Shown: positions 42,331 through 51,528 of the stretch, in pieces | Layout: every line of letters starts with the position of its first letter | How positions within the stretch are numbered: the stretch's first letter is position 1 | Assembly: GCF_030077735.1 (NCBI RefSeq) | Contig: NZ_JASJEU010000022.1 | Span: 62,001-126,000 of the forward strand | Direction: 5' to 3' | DNA: 64,000 bases | Origin: Gordonibacter faecis | GTDB taxonomy: Bacteria > Actinomycetota > Coriobacteriia > Coriobacteriales > Eggerthellaceae | Made by a program: the position numbers and the translations under genes | The notes under the pieces: generated by a model | Database searches by the model: none | What the model was told of the DNA's origin: nothing | Seen by the model: the letters and a program-made list of their open reading frames with translations, nothing else

Positions 42331-42930
42331 CTACCCTCGTTCGGCGGCTTCGTAGGCGGCTATGGCTTCGTCGAGCAGTTTGGCGGCCATTTCGCGGACG
42401 TTGTAGCCTTCGGAGATGGACGCTACAGCAGCGCCGTCCACAATAGCGCCCACAATGCGCGGGGTCATAGGCACACCCGCGCGATCGAGAATGCGCGCGA
42501 TGGCGGCGTCTAGCAGCACGCGGCCCTTGCGGTAGGCCTCCGTAACCACCGAGGAATCGGCCGCGCCAATGAGCTGGGCATAGTGCGCCGCGGGCACAAT
42601 GGAGTCGTCTGGCAGGCAGGCCCGCGTCAGAAGCTCGGTAATGCGCGCACGACATTCCTCAGGCGGCAGGCTTTCACACAGGTCAGCCACCTTTTCCGCA
42701 CGCTGCGCCCACAGCTGAATGTTGTACATGCCAGCCTCATGCAGAAGCTCGGTCACGGAATCGAAGTAGTAGCCCACCGACGACGAGGCAGCACCGGCCC
42801 ACTTCGCCACCTTGCGGTACGTAACGGCCTTAGGCCCCTCTTCACGCAGCAGCGCGGCGGCGGCCAGCACCAGCGAGGTGCGCGTGATCTGCGCCTTCAA
42901 AGACTTTGGCGTTACCGACGTCTCGCCCAT
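42331..42930 (-). CDS. TetR-family transcriptional regulator
   Basis: 199 residues. The N-terminal TetR HTH (residues ~13-60) has VTYRKVAKWAGAASSSVGYY as its recognition part; the rest is a helical ligand-binding domain. gggaggtttcg precedes the ATG. It lies 210 bp upstream of gadC in the same direction, with an 11-bp tandem repeat (CCCACCCGT spaced by two bases, ~42243-42262) between them, so it is the natural candidate regulator for gadCB. The ligand is unknown. Confidence 0.85.
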   Translation of the reverse strand: MGETSVTPKSLKAQITRTSLVLAAAALLREEGPKAVTYRKVAKWAGAASSSVGYYFDSVTELLHEAGMYNIQLWAQRAEKVADLCESLPPEECRARITELLTRACLPDDSIVPAAHYAQLIGAADSSVVTEAYRKGRVLLDAAIARILDRAGVPMTPRIVGAIVDGAAVASISEGYNVREMAAKLLDEAIAAYEAAERG

Positions 42931-43014
42931 CGAAACCTCCCGGTGTCTCTCCAGCCGAAACTCCGCTCCGGCGTTACTGCCATCGTATCATGCCCCCGCC
43001 GAAGTTGCCATGCG

Positions 43015-43053
43015 CAAAACCAGCGCTGCCCGAACTCACGGAAGCAGCGCTGG
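43015..43053 (-). terminator. Terminator of the MHS transporter gene
   Basis: CCAGCGCTGC (43020-43029) and GCAGCGCTGG (43044-43053), 10-bp perfect stem, followed on the minus strand by TTTTGCG. Confidence 0.8.
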
Positions 43054-43088
43054 TCGTTAGCATCTCCACACGCACGCATGTAAGCGCG

Positions 43089-44441
43089 CTACACTTCGGA
43101 CAAATCCTTACCCGTGTGTTCGTGCGACATGATCATGGCAACCAGCGCCACTGCCGCAATAAACACCATATAGAAGGCGGGCGCAATGTCGTTGCCGGTG
43201 ACCGAAATCAACCAGAAGGAAATGTAGGACGCCGACCCGCCAAAGATGGCGTTCGCCAGGTTAAAGCTAAGCGCGAACCCGGAGTAACGCACGTCGGTGG
43301 GGAACGTTTCGGTGAGATAGCTGGATAGTGTGCCGTCGTTAATGGTGAGAATCAGGCACATGACCAGCTCAACCAGCAAAATAATCCAGAAGTTCAGCGT
43401 GCCCAGCAAGATGAATGCGGGAATGGTGCACACAATGAACCCGACGCACGCAATAATAAGCATGCGCTTGCGCCCGAACCGGTCGGAAATGCGTCCCGAC
43501 AAAAAGATGAACGCAATGTACACCACCAGCACAATGGTAGTAATGATGGAGGCTGCGCTTGGGTCGTAATTGAGCGTGGTTTCCAGGTAGTTCGGCAAAT
43601 ACGTGAGCACCGCGTAGAAACCCACCGCGTTCAGCACGCAGGCACCGAACGACACAATGAGCACCCTCATGTGCTTCTTCAACAGCGTACGAATGGGGCG
43701 CTGAATCTTGGAGCCCTGCAGCCGCAGGCGCTCCTGCATCTGCTCGTACACCGGGGAGTCTTCCAGGTGCGTGCGGATGTAGTGCGTGATGTACCCCAAG
43801 GGGCCCGCCAGCAAGAACGGGATACGCCAGCCCCAGTCCACCACGAAGTCGGACGTGGCTCCCCAGGTGTTGAACATGAACGTGGCGAACAGCGAGCCCA
43901 CGAGCAGGCCCGTTGCCGTGGACGCCGGTACCATCGAGCAGTAGAACCCGCGATGATTCTTCGGCGCATATTCCGCAATGAAGGTGGCAGCGCCGGCGTA
44001 TTCGCCCGAAGCCGAGAAGCTCTGCACGATGCGCAGAAGCAGCAACAAAATGGGTGCGCCAATGCCCAGTACCGCGTAGCCCGGCAAGCAGCCAATGAGG
44101 AACGTTGCCCCGCTCATCATGAGGATGGAGATGGACAGCGCCCACTTACGGCCCTTTTTGTCTCCCATGTTTCCCCAGAAGATAGCGCCCACCGGACGCA
44201 CGAGGAAGGAAAGCGCGAACACAGCAAAGGTGCTCATGACCGCCACCGTACGATCCTCGCCCGGGAAGAACACGAGAGCAATAACGGTGGCCAGATACGA
44301 ATAGCTTGCGTAGTCAAACCATTCGATGAAGTTGCCCAAGAACGACGAGAACGTCACTTTCTTAAGCGTGCGGTGTTTTTCCTCTTCGGAAATGGCAAGT
44401 GCCTCAGCCGCACTGATTTCGTTACTGGTGTTTTGTTCCAT
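43089..44441 (-). CDS. MHS-family MFS transporter (metabolite:proton symporter)
   Basis: 450 residues, 12 membrane segments. The first span has FLGNFIEWFDYASYSYLATV, the hallmark of the metabolite:H+ symporter family, and the MFS loop-2 motif GNMGDKKGRKWAL follows (~93-105). The second-half repeat is SGRISDRFGRKRML (~320). Family members carry proline, betaine, citrate, shikimate or alpha-ketoglutarate. ATG 44441 follows agggggacta. It lies upstream of the TetR gene on the same strand but has its own terminator. Confidence 0.88.
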   Translation of the reverse strand: MEQNTSNEISAAEALAISEEEKHRTLKKVTFSSFLGNFIEWFDYASYSYLATVIALVFFPGEDRTVAVMSTFAVFALSFLVRPVGAIFWGNMGDKKGRKWALSISILMMSGATFLIGCLPGYAVLGIGAPILLLLLRIVQSFSASGEYAGAATFIAEYAPKNHRGFYCSMVPASTATGLLVGSLFATFMFNTWGATSDFVVDWGWRIPFLLAGPLGYITHYIRTHLEDSPVYEQMQERLRLQGSKIQRPIRTLLKKHMRVLIVSFGACVLNAVGFYAVLTYLPNYLETTLNYDPSAASIITTIVLVVYIAFIFLSGRISDRFGRKRMLIIACVGFIVCTIPAFILLGTLNFWIILLVELVMCLILTINDGTLSSYLTETFPTDVRYSGFALSFNLANAIFGGSASYISFWLISVTGNDIAPAFYMVFIAAVALVAMIMSHEHTGKDLSEV

Positions 44442-44763
44442 GGTAGTCCCCTAAGAAATTTGCGGCCGCATTCGTCAAGCGCGCGAGCCGCTGGCGTGTC
44501 AGATGCTCCATTGAAGCCCCCTGTCTGATGGGAAAACGCCAAACATTGAAGGGTATCATACCCCATGATTCCGAACCGTGAGACAACCCGTTACCGTTCG
44601 GTCTTTTTTTGATGCACTGTGGATACCGTGCTGGAAGGTGGAGAAAGCCCGGTTCAGGGGCCCCACGCAACCACGAGGCGCAGCTGCGTGGGGGTTCGTT
44701 TCGCCTGATAGCCGCCAGGTACAACGGATGCTCAGGGCGCGTAGAGGGCGCGCCCCACCTGCA
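44442..44763. other. Intergenic region upstream of the MHS transporter
   Basis: 322 bp. It contains the palindrome GGGTATCATACCC (44551-44563), whose minus strand reads TATGAT and could be a -10 box for the transporter gene. No coding frame with a ribosome site and no terminator for the gene at 44764 were seen. Confidence 0.45.
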
Positions 44764-45324
44764 TCAGTAGTCTTCGAGCATATCCACCTGCGCCTTGCTG
44801 GCGCGCATAATAAAGGCGCGCTTGGCCTTCTGACCTCCGCGAGCCAGCTTACTCAAAATGACACGCTTGAGACGCGGATAGTCGTTGATGCCATACCAGG
44901 CAAACGCCGTGCCACCAACGTAGCACTCCACAATGCTGTGCACGGGAAGAGCTGCGTCGCGCTTGGCGTCGAGCGCCAGGTATTCGTCAATCTCTTGGGC
45001 GCACACATCGCGGATAACTTCCACGTCAATGTCGAGGTCGTGCGCCAGCTGCTTCAACTGATAAGCCACTTCATCAGCATCGGCATGGGGAAAATACGTC
45101 ACATCGTAGGCCACTGCGTGAGCCCCGGAAACCTGAGCGAACTCCAGCAGCGAGTCGAGCGAGAGCATTTGAACGTGATCCTCGGTGCGCTCAGCAATGT
45201 CAAGCAGCGCAGGAAAGCCCTGAAGTTCCCTTTCGGCAAATGCAGCCTTGAGTTCATCTTCGGTCTTTGCAGGCTCAAGTTCAATGTCGGTGACAACATG
45301 TGTCAGCTTGTCAGTGATCTTCAT
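44764..45324 (-). CDS. Hypothetical protein co-transcribed with an EamA permease
   Basis: 186 residues, family not recognised. Soluble, mixed alpha/beta, no signal or membrane span. Notable stretches are HAVAYDVTYFPHADADEVAY (~75-94) and LPVHSIVECYVGGTAFAWYG (~128-147); the C-terminus is basic. ATG 45324 follows aggaggg at 7 nt; GTG 45330 is too close to it. The gene starts 30 bp after the EamA permease stop, so the two are probably one operon. Confidence 0.7.
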   Translation of the reverse strand: MKITDKLTHVVTDIELEPAKTEDELKAAFAERELQGFPALLDIAERTEDHVQMLSLDSLLEFAQVSGAHAVAYDVTYFPHADADEVAYQLKQLAHDLDIDVEVIRDVCAQEIDEYLALDAKRDAALPVHSIVECYVGGTAFAWYGINDYPRLKRVILSKLARGGQKAKRAFIMRASKAQVDMLEDY

Positions 45325-45354
45325 TGCCACACCCTCCTAATCTCATCGGCGAGC

Positions 45355-46503
45355 TTATTTCAGCGTCTTAGCTTCCTCTTCTTCGACACGCTCCAGACGC
45401 TCGGCCAAATGCTCGGCGATCTCAGCCTGCTGCCTCTGCTTGCGCGCCACAATCATGCCGCGAATCGACGGCACGGCGCCACCGCCGATGATAAGGATGC
45501 CACCAATAATGGTGTTGATAGTAAGCGCTTCACCAAACACAACCAGGCCCACAAAAATGGCCACCGGCACTTCCCAATAGGCAATGGTGCCGTAGTCAGC
45601 AGCAGGAAGGTTGCGGCCTGCAACCAGCAAAAAGCCCAGAGCAATGGGGCCGCAGATGATCCACAGCAGTACCGCACCAATCCAGTTGAACGTGGTGAAG
45701 TGGATATTCAGCGCCCAGTTCTCCATACCGGGGTTCGCACCGAGCGAGTTCAAGATAATGGTAATGATTCCGGCACCCAACACGGCGAAGATGAAGTTCC
45801 ACACACCACGCGCCGTGGTGTCAGCATCCTTGCGATAGCCGTTGAAGAACATCGAGGCGCCATAAAACACACCAGAGAGCAGGCCAAACGCGTCACCGAT
45901 GCCCTTCTGAGGGAACTCAGGGGTGGACGGCACCAGGTTGAAGTCGATAAAGAAACCGCTTTCGTTAAAGCCGATGAGGTTATTGCCGAACAGCATGCCG
46001 ATAAACACTGCCCCGAGACATATCCATTGCAAGACCGACATGGGTTCTTTGCGGAAGATACGAGCAAGCAGCACGCAAACGACGGGGCCAATATAAATGA
46101 ACAGCACCGCGTTCGACACCGTGGTCAGCAGCGTTGCGGTGACGTAGCAGGCCAGCGACATGCCAATCATCAGGCCACCGAGCGCAATAGCCGGCGTAAG
46201 TTTGAGCTTCTTGAATGTGCTCACCTTATGAGTAGCAAGAAGCAATATCACGAAGAACACCACGCCCATACCCATGCGACCCACGGCCATAAGAGCGCCA
46301 ATTGAGTCGCCAGCATTGAAACCGGCGGCGCCGTTGAACATGTCAGTACGCGTGGCCCAGCGGCTGAACAGAGGCACAAGACCCATGCCTGTCGCGGAAA
46401 TGAGCATGGCGATAGTACCCCAGCCCACCTTCATCTGGTACTTGCTCGAAGCCTCACTTTCGTTGCTTCCACCAGTTTGTTTGATTTTAGTATCGTCTGC
46501 CAT
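45355..46503 (-). CDS. EamA/DMT-family permease
   Basis: 382 residues with ten hydrophobic segments in two repeated EamA halves (~27-165 and ~205-345). ATLLTTVSNAVLFIYIGPVV in the first half and YGTIAYWEVPVAIFVGLVVF in the second are the typical helix 4/9 regions. Compared with the usual ~300 residues it has an acidic N-terminus, a loop between halves (~180-205) and a charged coiled-coil-like tail (QAEIAEHLAERLERVEEEEA). aaggagg precedes the ATG. It may export an amino acid or metabolite; the substrate is unknown. Confidence 0.85.
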   Translation of the reverse strand: MADDTKIKQTGGSNESEASSKYQMKVGWGTIAMLISATGMGLVPLFSRWATRTDMFNGAAGFNAGDSIGALMAVGRMGMGVVFFVILLLATHKVSTFKKLKLTPAIALGGLMIGMSLACYVTATLLTTVSNAVLFIYIGPVVCVLLARIFRKEPMSVLQWICLGAVFIGMLFGNNLIGFNESGFFIDFNLVPSTPEFPQKGIGDAFGLLSGVFYGASMFFNGYRKDADTTARGVWNFIFAVLGAGIITIILNSLGANPGMENWALNIHFTTFNWIGAVLLWIICGPIALGFLLVAGRNLPAADYGTIAYWEVPVAIFVGLVVFGEALTINTIIGGILIIGGGAVPSIRGMIVARKQRQQAEIAEHLAERLERVEEEEAKTLK

Positions 46504-46659
46504 TGGTCCTCCTTAAAACCGGCAGCAAAAAGGGAATGAGCAGCCAAGCCCTTCGCACGAGGGCTTTTGAGGGTGTGGCGGGAACACGCACTCAGCGACG
46601 AGTGCGCCGTCCAGCCACTCCCTGTGCATTTCGTTTGAGCGTAGTAGGGTTCCGCAAAC

Positions 46660-46700
46660 GAAAAAGGGGATCCGGCATGCTGTGCAACCGAATCCCCTTT
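46660..46700 (-). terminator. Terminator of the amidinotransferase gene
   Basis: AAAGGGGAT (46663-46671) and ATCCCCTTT (46692-46700) form a 9-bp stem followed on the minus strand by TTTCG, 45 bp after the stop. Confidence 0.75.
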
Positions 46701-46744
46701 CTTATCGAGTGGCGTAAGCCTTACGTCAGGTTCAAGCTATGCGA

Positions 46745-47893
46745 CTAGTCGTTCCACATTTCGGGGCGCACCAGGGTGGGATCCTTGACGCGGTTCGGGA
46801 AGTAGTCGAGGCACTCGCCCTCGCGGTAGACGTCAGCCGTGGAGCAGTGCAGGCCGCCGCCGAACGGATAGGCGTCGCGCAGGTCGCAGGGGATGACGTT
46901 CATGCCGAGCTTGTCCATCTGCTCCTGCTGGTAGACCTCGGAGGCCTCCACGATGACCGTCTTCGGGTCAAGCACGAGGCAGTTCATGGACAGCCAGACG
47001 GAGCTGTAGCACAGCGCCGGCGGCTCGTCGTGAGCCGGCTGAGCAGCTTCGACGATCTGCCAGTCGTTGGCCTCGAAGATGGCGCGCTGCTCTTCGGGAA
47101 GCTTGCGGTGCGGGTTGTTGATGATCAGGCCAGGACGCAGCGGCACGAACGTGGCGTCGATGTGGATGGGGTACGGGTCGCCCGGGAAGTTCACGGCGTG
47201 CACGCGATATTCGGGGTAGTAGCGCTGGAACCAGTCCATGGCCGTGCGGTTCGTGGTGAGGCCATGCTGGATGAACAGGTCCTTGCCCATGCGCATAACG
47301 TCGGCGGCGTCCCACATCGGCTCAACTTCGGTGGTGACGAAGTCCTTGTTGGCCGTACGCACGAGGCGCTCTTCCAGCGTGATCTTCTCGTCGTAGTAGT
47401 TGTGCTTGTAGGAGGCATCGGTCAGGCGCGGACGGGGAGCCTGGGTCCACTTGAACTCGGGATCCTCATCGAAGTACTGCTTCATGAGGGGCCAGTAGGC
47501 CAGGTACTCGAAGTAGCGGCAGCGGAAGGAGTTGGCGGAAGCCATGATCTCGTTGCCAATGGTGAGCAGGATGTCGCGGGGAGGCATGCAGGTCATCATG
47601 GAGTCGTTGCGGAAGTCCGGCGTGCCGATGGCCTGGTTCCACTGCAGCGGGGTCGGGCGATCGACGACGACACCGCGATCCTCAAGGATCTTCACGAGGT
47701 TCTCAAGGCACTCGTTGCCGCGCTCGACGGTGGCGAGGGGACGAAGGCCCCACATGCCGCGCATCTCGGAGTCGACCGGCACCTTCTCAGACGTTGCAGG
47801 CTCCTCGGGCGGGATCATCGAGTTGTCGCAGCGACCTACGATAACGCGCTTCAGCGGATCCCAGTCGTTCCAAGAATTGACTATCTTCGCCAT
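46745..47893 (-). CDS. Glycine amidinotransferase-like enzyme
   Basis: 382 residues, close to AGAT (L-arginine:glycine amidinotransferase) length and order. The catalytic triad positions are filled: Asp195 region in EPMWDAADVMRMGKD, His244 in YPIHIDATFVPLRPG, and Cys350 in GGGLHCSTADVYREG. AGAT moves the amidino group of arginine to glycine, giving guanidinoacetate and ornithine; related enzymes use other amines. gaaaggag precedes ATG 47893. A consensus promoter lies ~180 bp upstream, giving a long leader with two hairpins. A terminator separates it from the EamA gene. Glycine as acceptor is inferred from homology only. Confidence 0.82.
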   Translation of the reverse strand: MAKIVNSWNDWDPLKRVIVGRCDNSMIPPEEPATSEKVPVDSEMRGMWGLRPLATVERGNECLENLVKILEDRGVVVDRPTPLQWNQAIGTPDFRNDSMMTCMPPRDILLTIGNEIMASANSFRCRYFEYLAYWPLMKQYFDEDPEFKWTQAPRPRLTDASYKHNYYDEKITLEERLVRTANKDFVTTEVEPMWDAADVMRMGKDLFIQHGLTTNRTAMDWFQRYYPEYRVHAVNFPGDPYPIHIDATFVPLRPGLIINNPHRKLPEEQRAIFEANDWQIVEAAQPAHDEPPALCYSSVWLSMNCLVLDPKTVIVEASEVYQQEQMDKLGMNVIPCDLRDAYPFGGGLHCSTADVYREGECLDYFPNRVKDPTLVRPEMWND

Positions 47894-47910
47894 GACAGTC
47901 TCCTTTCTGT

Positions 47911-47994
47911 GGCAGCGTTTCGTCGCTGCCGGTTGGGTGGAACTCAGACTACCCTTGCTTGCAGCTTAACTGGCGAGTGCGGCGCGGCTGCAAG
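47911..47994 (-). promoter_or_regulatory. Structured leader of the amidinotransferase gene
   Basis: Two perfect stems lie in the ~170-nt leader: GGCAGCG/CGCTGCC (47911-47930) with loop ACGAAA on the transcribed strand, ending a few bases from the ribosome site, and CTTGCAGC/GCTGCAAG (47958-47994) with a 21-nt loop. They could control translation; no known riboswitch class fits. Confidence 0.4.
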
Positions 47995-48071
47995 AAGGTT
48001 TGGGAAGATGCACCCGTGTGGTGTATGTTCCGGTCTTGCGTGGCGTGCGTGCCAGGTTTGCCGTTGACGTA

Positions 48072-48100
48072 GTTATACCATCTTTTTTGTTCACCTGCAA
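48072..48100 (-). promoter_or_regulatory. Promoter of the amidinotransferase gene
   Basis: On the minus strand: TTGCAG (48095-48100), 17-bp spacer, TATAAC (48072-48077). Transcription would start near 48065. The rest of 47894-48321 holds no other supported gene. Confidence 0.6.
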
Positions 48101-48321
48101 CAGAAATTTACGAGTGCTTTTTGCCAAAAAGTAAACGTTCTTGTTCAAGTGCACAAAAAATGGTTGCGCTTCCTGATGCTTCCTTACAACGATTACCGGA
48201 ACCATATTGAATATTCCGCGCATTTATTGCCATAGGCTTGCATAAAAAGGAATGAAATTGTTACCTCATGCAGCGCCCCGCACTGCGAAACCCGCACTGC
48301 CATACACCCCGTTTTGCTCAA

Positions 48322-48352
48322 GAAAAAAGAAAGGGACCGCCAAAGGGCCCCT
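48322..48352 (-). terminator. Terminator of the amino-acid ABC operon
   Basis: On the minus strand AGGGGCC pairs with GGTCCCT (48332-48352, one G-T pair, 7-nt loop), followed by TTCTTTTTTC. Confidence 0.8.
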
Positions 48353-48406
48353 CAGCTTTTTTGTGCAGCCGCCTTTCGCCGCGCGCGCATATCCTTTTGC
48401 GGCACG

Positions 48407-49198
48407 CTACGAAATATGCCCCAAGAAGTCCTTCGTGCGGTCGGACTGGGGGTTGTCGAACACGTCTTCGGGTGTGCCCTGCTCCACAATATAGCCGCCG
48501 TCCATGAAGATGACGCGGTCGGCCACGTCGCGTGCGAAGCCCATCTCGTGGGTGACCACAATCATGGTCATGCCGCCGCGTGCCAGCTCCTTCATGACGC
48601 CCAGAACGTCGCGCACCAGTTCCGGGTCGAGCGCGCTTGTGGCCTCGTCAAACAGCATGACATGCGGATCCATTGCCAGGGCGCGCGCAATGGCTACGCG
48701 CTGCTGCTGGCCGCCGGAAAGTTCCGAGGGCTTGAAGTCAATGCGGTCGGCCAGCCCCACCTTCGTCAGCTGATCGATGGCAATGCGCTCGGCCTCTTCC
48801 TTGCTGCGCTTGAGCACCTTGCGTTGGGCCAGCATGACGTTGCCCTTGGCCGTGAGGTGCGGGAACAGATTGAAGTTCTGGAACACCATGCCCACCTTGG
48901 CGCGCACGGCGTTGATGTCGGTTTTCTTGGCCGTGATTTCCGTGGCTTCGAAGAAGATGTGCCCGCTGGTGGGCGTTTCCAGCAGGTTCACGCACCGCAG
49001 CAGCGTGGACTTACCCGAACCCGACGGCCCCAAGATGACCACCACTTCGCCGCGCTGCACCTGAAGGTCGATGCCACGCAGTACTTCGTTATCGCCGAAC
49101 GACTTGCGCAAATCCTCGATGCGGATAACCGGCTTGTCGTCTGTCGTCGTTGCCGTCGCGCCGTCCACGACAACCGTTTCGCTGTTCGCTTCGCTCAT
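48407..49198 (-). CDS. Amino-acid ABC transporter ATPase (GlnQ-type)
   Basis: 263 residues. Walker A is GPSGSGKST (~residues 58-66), the Q-loop is FQNFNLFPH, the ABC signature is LSGGQQQRVAIARAL (~159-173), and Walker B is VMLFDEATSALDP (~180-192). The sequence is of the polar-amino-acid type. The first ~23 residues are a non-conserved acidic/Thr extension. gggaggtgc precedes the ATG. It is the last of three genes (binding protein, permease, ATPase). Confidence 0.93.
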   Translation of the reverse strand: MSEANSETVVVDGATATTTDDKPVIRIEDLRKSFGDNEVLRGIDLQVQRGEVVVILGPSGSGKSTLLRCVNLLETPTSGHIFFEATEITAKKTDINAVRAKVGMVFQNFNLFPHLTAKGNVMLAQRKVLKRSKEEAERIAIDQLTKVGLADRIDFKPSELSGGQQQRVAIARALAMDPHVMLFDEATSALDPELVRDVLGVMKELARGGMTMIVVTHEMGFARDVADRVIFMDGGYIVEQGTPEDVFDNPQSDRTKDFLGHIS

Positions 49199-49210
49199 GT
49201 CCGCACCTCC

Positions 49211-50626
49211 CTAATGACTCATATGATTGCCCTGCGCCAGCAGGTCGCCGTCCACCGCCGGAGCAGCAAACGTCTCAGACATGCGAATATTGCGCGCGAT
49301 GACAGCTTCGGACGTGGGCTCCGCAGCAGCCGGCGACGCGAGCGCCGGAGCGGCCGCGCCCTTCTTGCGCTTGCGCCCGCGGCCCATGCGCGACTCCATG
49401 GAGTTGATGAACTTCGTCATGGGGATGGTCACAATAAGGTAGAAGCCCGCGGCCACGATGTAGGGCGTGATGTCGCCCGTGGTGGCCGTGATAACCTTCG
49501 CGCGCATCATAAGCTCGGTCACGCCCACGGCAGACAGCAGCGCCGTATCCTTGTACATAAGAATGAATTCGCTGGTCATAGTGGGGATAACGCGGCGCAC
49601 GGTCTGCGGAATAATAACGAAGAACATGGTCTGCACGCCATTCATGCCCAGCGAGCGCGAGGCTTCGAACTGCCCCTTGCTGATGGACTGAATGCCCGCG
49701 CGGAAAATCTCCGCCAAATACGCGCTGGAATTCAAGATGAGCACAATGGCACCCACCGCAAACGGTGTGATGTTAATGCCCATCTGCGGCAAGCCAAAAA
49801 ACGCAATGTAGAGCTGCAAGAACAGCGGCGTACCGCGAACGATGTTGATGTACGTGGCGCCGATAGCGCGCGGCACGCGATGCTTCGCCATACGCATAAA
49901 CGACCACAACAGACCCAGCGGTATAGCCAGCGGGAAGCTGATGGCCACCACAGCCAGCGACAACAACCAGCCCGAGAACAGAGCGGGAATACAACGAACA
50001 ATGGTGGCAGGGTTGAAGAACAGCTCAAGGAACCTGACCGAGTTCCACGCCTCAACCCAGTCCTGACCATCGATCCAGTTCGCCAACGCTTCGGTGGGTG
50101 AGCTGGCCGAAATGGTTATCTGCGCATCGGTGGGAGGCATGTCGTGCGTCTGCCCATCGGCGGTGGTGTAGCTGCCTTTCAGGCCAAACGTTCCGCCATC
50201 GGCGGGGAACAGCGTACGGTTCAACTCCACCATGAGAAGCGAGCCGGCCGGCGCCCCCTCGGGGAAGTTCACTGTGACCGAGGTGCCTTCCACCGTTGCC
50301 TCGGCAGACACCTCCAAGCGGTCGAGGCCGCTCATGACCGTGGGTTTCACGTTCTCGGCTTCAACCGTGGTGCCTTCGGGCAGGTTGATGACCACCTGAG
50401 CCACCGACTCACCCTCGTCCGTTTGGCCCTGCCACGTCACACGCGTGGGCGTGGCGCCGAGCACGGTGGTGTTGTCACTATCTTGGTTCGCTTTGGCGGT
50501 CCAGCGCTCCACCTCAAGGGCGTGCGCTTGGACCGGCAAAGCGAACGATGCCGCCAGCGCCGCAGCAAACAGAAGTGCTGCGACGCCGGCGAGGTGCGCC
50601 CGAAAGCGCGTAACCGCGTTTAGCAT
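49211..50626 (-). CDS. Amino-acid ABC permease with an added N-terminal exported domain
   Basis: 471 residues. The C-terminal ~250 residues are a HisM/GlnP-type permease: spans from ~213, and the EAA loop EASRSLGM near 345 followed by FFVIIPQTVRRVIP. Unusually, it begins with a signal-like segment (~10-37, ending VQAHA) and a ~165-residue beta-rich domain (38-~205; VINLPEGTTVEAENV, VTVNFPEGAPAGSLL) that would sit outside the membrane. After the permease comes an Ala/Pro/Lys-rich tail. aaggatcg precedes the ATG. It probably pairs with the downstream ATPase and upstream binding protein. Confidence 0.88.
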   Translation of the reverse strand: MLNAVTRFRAHLAGVAALLFAAALAASFALPVQAHALEVERWTAKANQDSDNTTVLGATPTRVTWQGQTDEGESVAQVVINLPEGTTVEAENVKPTVMSGLDRLEVSAEATVEGTSVTVNFPEGAPAGSLLMVELNRTLFPADGGTFGLKGSYTTADGQTHDMPPTDAQITISASSPTEALANWIDGQDWVEAWNSVRFLELFFNPATIVRCIPALFSGWLLSLAVVAISFPLAIPLGLLWSFMRMAKHRVPRAIGATYINIVRGTPLFLQLYIAFFGLPQMGINITPFAVGAIVLILNSSAYLAEIFRAGIQSISKGQFEASRSLGMNGVQTMFFVIIPQTVRRVIPTMTSEFILMYKDTALLSAVGVTELMMRAKVITATTGDITPYIVAAGFYLIVTIPMTKFINSMESRMGRGRKRKKGAAAPALASPAAAEPTSEAVIARNIRMSETFAAPAVDGDLLAQGNHMSH

Positions 50627-50653
50627 CGTTCGATCCTTAGTGGGACGGAAGGG

Positions 50654-51466
50654 CTACTGGAGCCACTTGGCAACGATCTCGTCGTACTTGCCGTTGTCCT
50701 TCACGGCCTTGAGCGCGGTGTTCAGCGCCTTCGTGAGCTCGGGGTTGTCCTTGCTCACAGCGATGCCGTACTGCTCGCCCGTGGGGATTTCCTTGATGAC
50801 TTCGCAATCGGTGTAGGTGCGCACGTAGTAGTTCGCCACCGGCAGGTCCACAGCCACGCCGTCAATCTGACCGGACTGCAGCGCCAGGAACACAGCCGTC
50901 ATCTCGTCGAAGCCGATGACCTCGGAGTCCTTGATGTTCTCGGCCGCCCACTCGTAGCCCGTCGTACCGGACTGCGCACCAATCTTCTTGCCCTCAAGCT
51001 GAGCCACATCGGTGATACCCGACGTCTTCAGCACGGTGATGCTCTGGTTCACGTCGCAGTACACGTCCGTGAAGTCGACCTTTTCCAAGCGGTCATCGTT
51101 GATGGTGATGGACGACACACCCACGTCGGCCTTACCGCCCGACTTGATGAGCGGCACGATGGTGTCGAACTTGGTGGACGGCAGGTAGTTGCACTCCAGC
51201 CCCATCTCTTCGGCCAGAAGATTCATGAGGTCCACCGCAAAACCCTCCGGCTTGTCGCCGTTGAGGTTTTCGAACGGCGGAAAGTCGAGCGATGCTGCCA
51301 CCGTCAGCTTGCCGTCATTCACCAGCGCGTAGCCAGCGTCGGCGCCCGAAGCGCCCTTGTCCTTCGTCGCGTCGTCGGTGCCACCGCCGGACGAGCAGCC
51401 AAACAGCGCCAAAGACGCCGCCAGCGCACCGGCCGCTGCAAGCGCGACCACTTTCTTGATGTTCAT
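50654..51466 (-). CDS. Amino-acid-binding lipoprotein of an ABC importer
   Basis: 270 residues. Lipobox ALFGC with Cys24 after a typical signal (MNIKKVVALAAAGALAAS). The mature part is a family 3 solute-binding protein: LDFPPFENLNGDKPEGFAVD (~60-79), DVGVSSITINDDRLEKVDFT (~113-132), KIGAQSGTTGYEWA (~160-173) and IDGVAVDLPVANYYV. It should capture a polar amino acid, glutamate/glutamine-like by family, for the adjacent permease and ATPase. ggaaggactc precedes the ATG; a consensus promoter lies 63 bp upstream. Confidence 0.93.
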   Translation of the reverse strand: MNIKKVVALAAAGALAASLALFGCSSGGGTDDATKDKGASGADAGYALVNDGKLTVAASLDFPPFENLNGDKPEGFAVDLMNLLAEEMGLECNYLPSTKFDTIVPLIKSGGKADVGVSSITINDDRLEKVDFTDVYCDVNQSITVLKTSGITDVAQLEGKKIGAQSGTTGYEWAAENIKDSEVIGFDEMTAVFLALQSGQIDGVAVDLPVANYYVRTYTDCEVIKEIPTGEQYGIAVSKDNPELTKALNTALKAVKDNGKYDEIVAKWLQ

Positions 51467-51528
51467 GAGTCCTTCCCCTTTCCTCTGCGCACGCCTTACA
51501 TAAGAAAGATACGTGACGCAATCGCACT

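Noticed and set aside
47911..47994. Guanidine-II (mini-ykkC) riboswitch in the amidinotransferase leader
   Set aside because: One loop contains ACGA, but it is six bases long and the second hairpin has no ACGR tetraloop.
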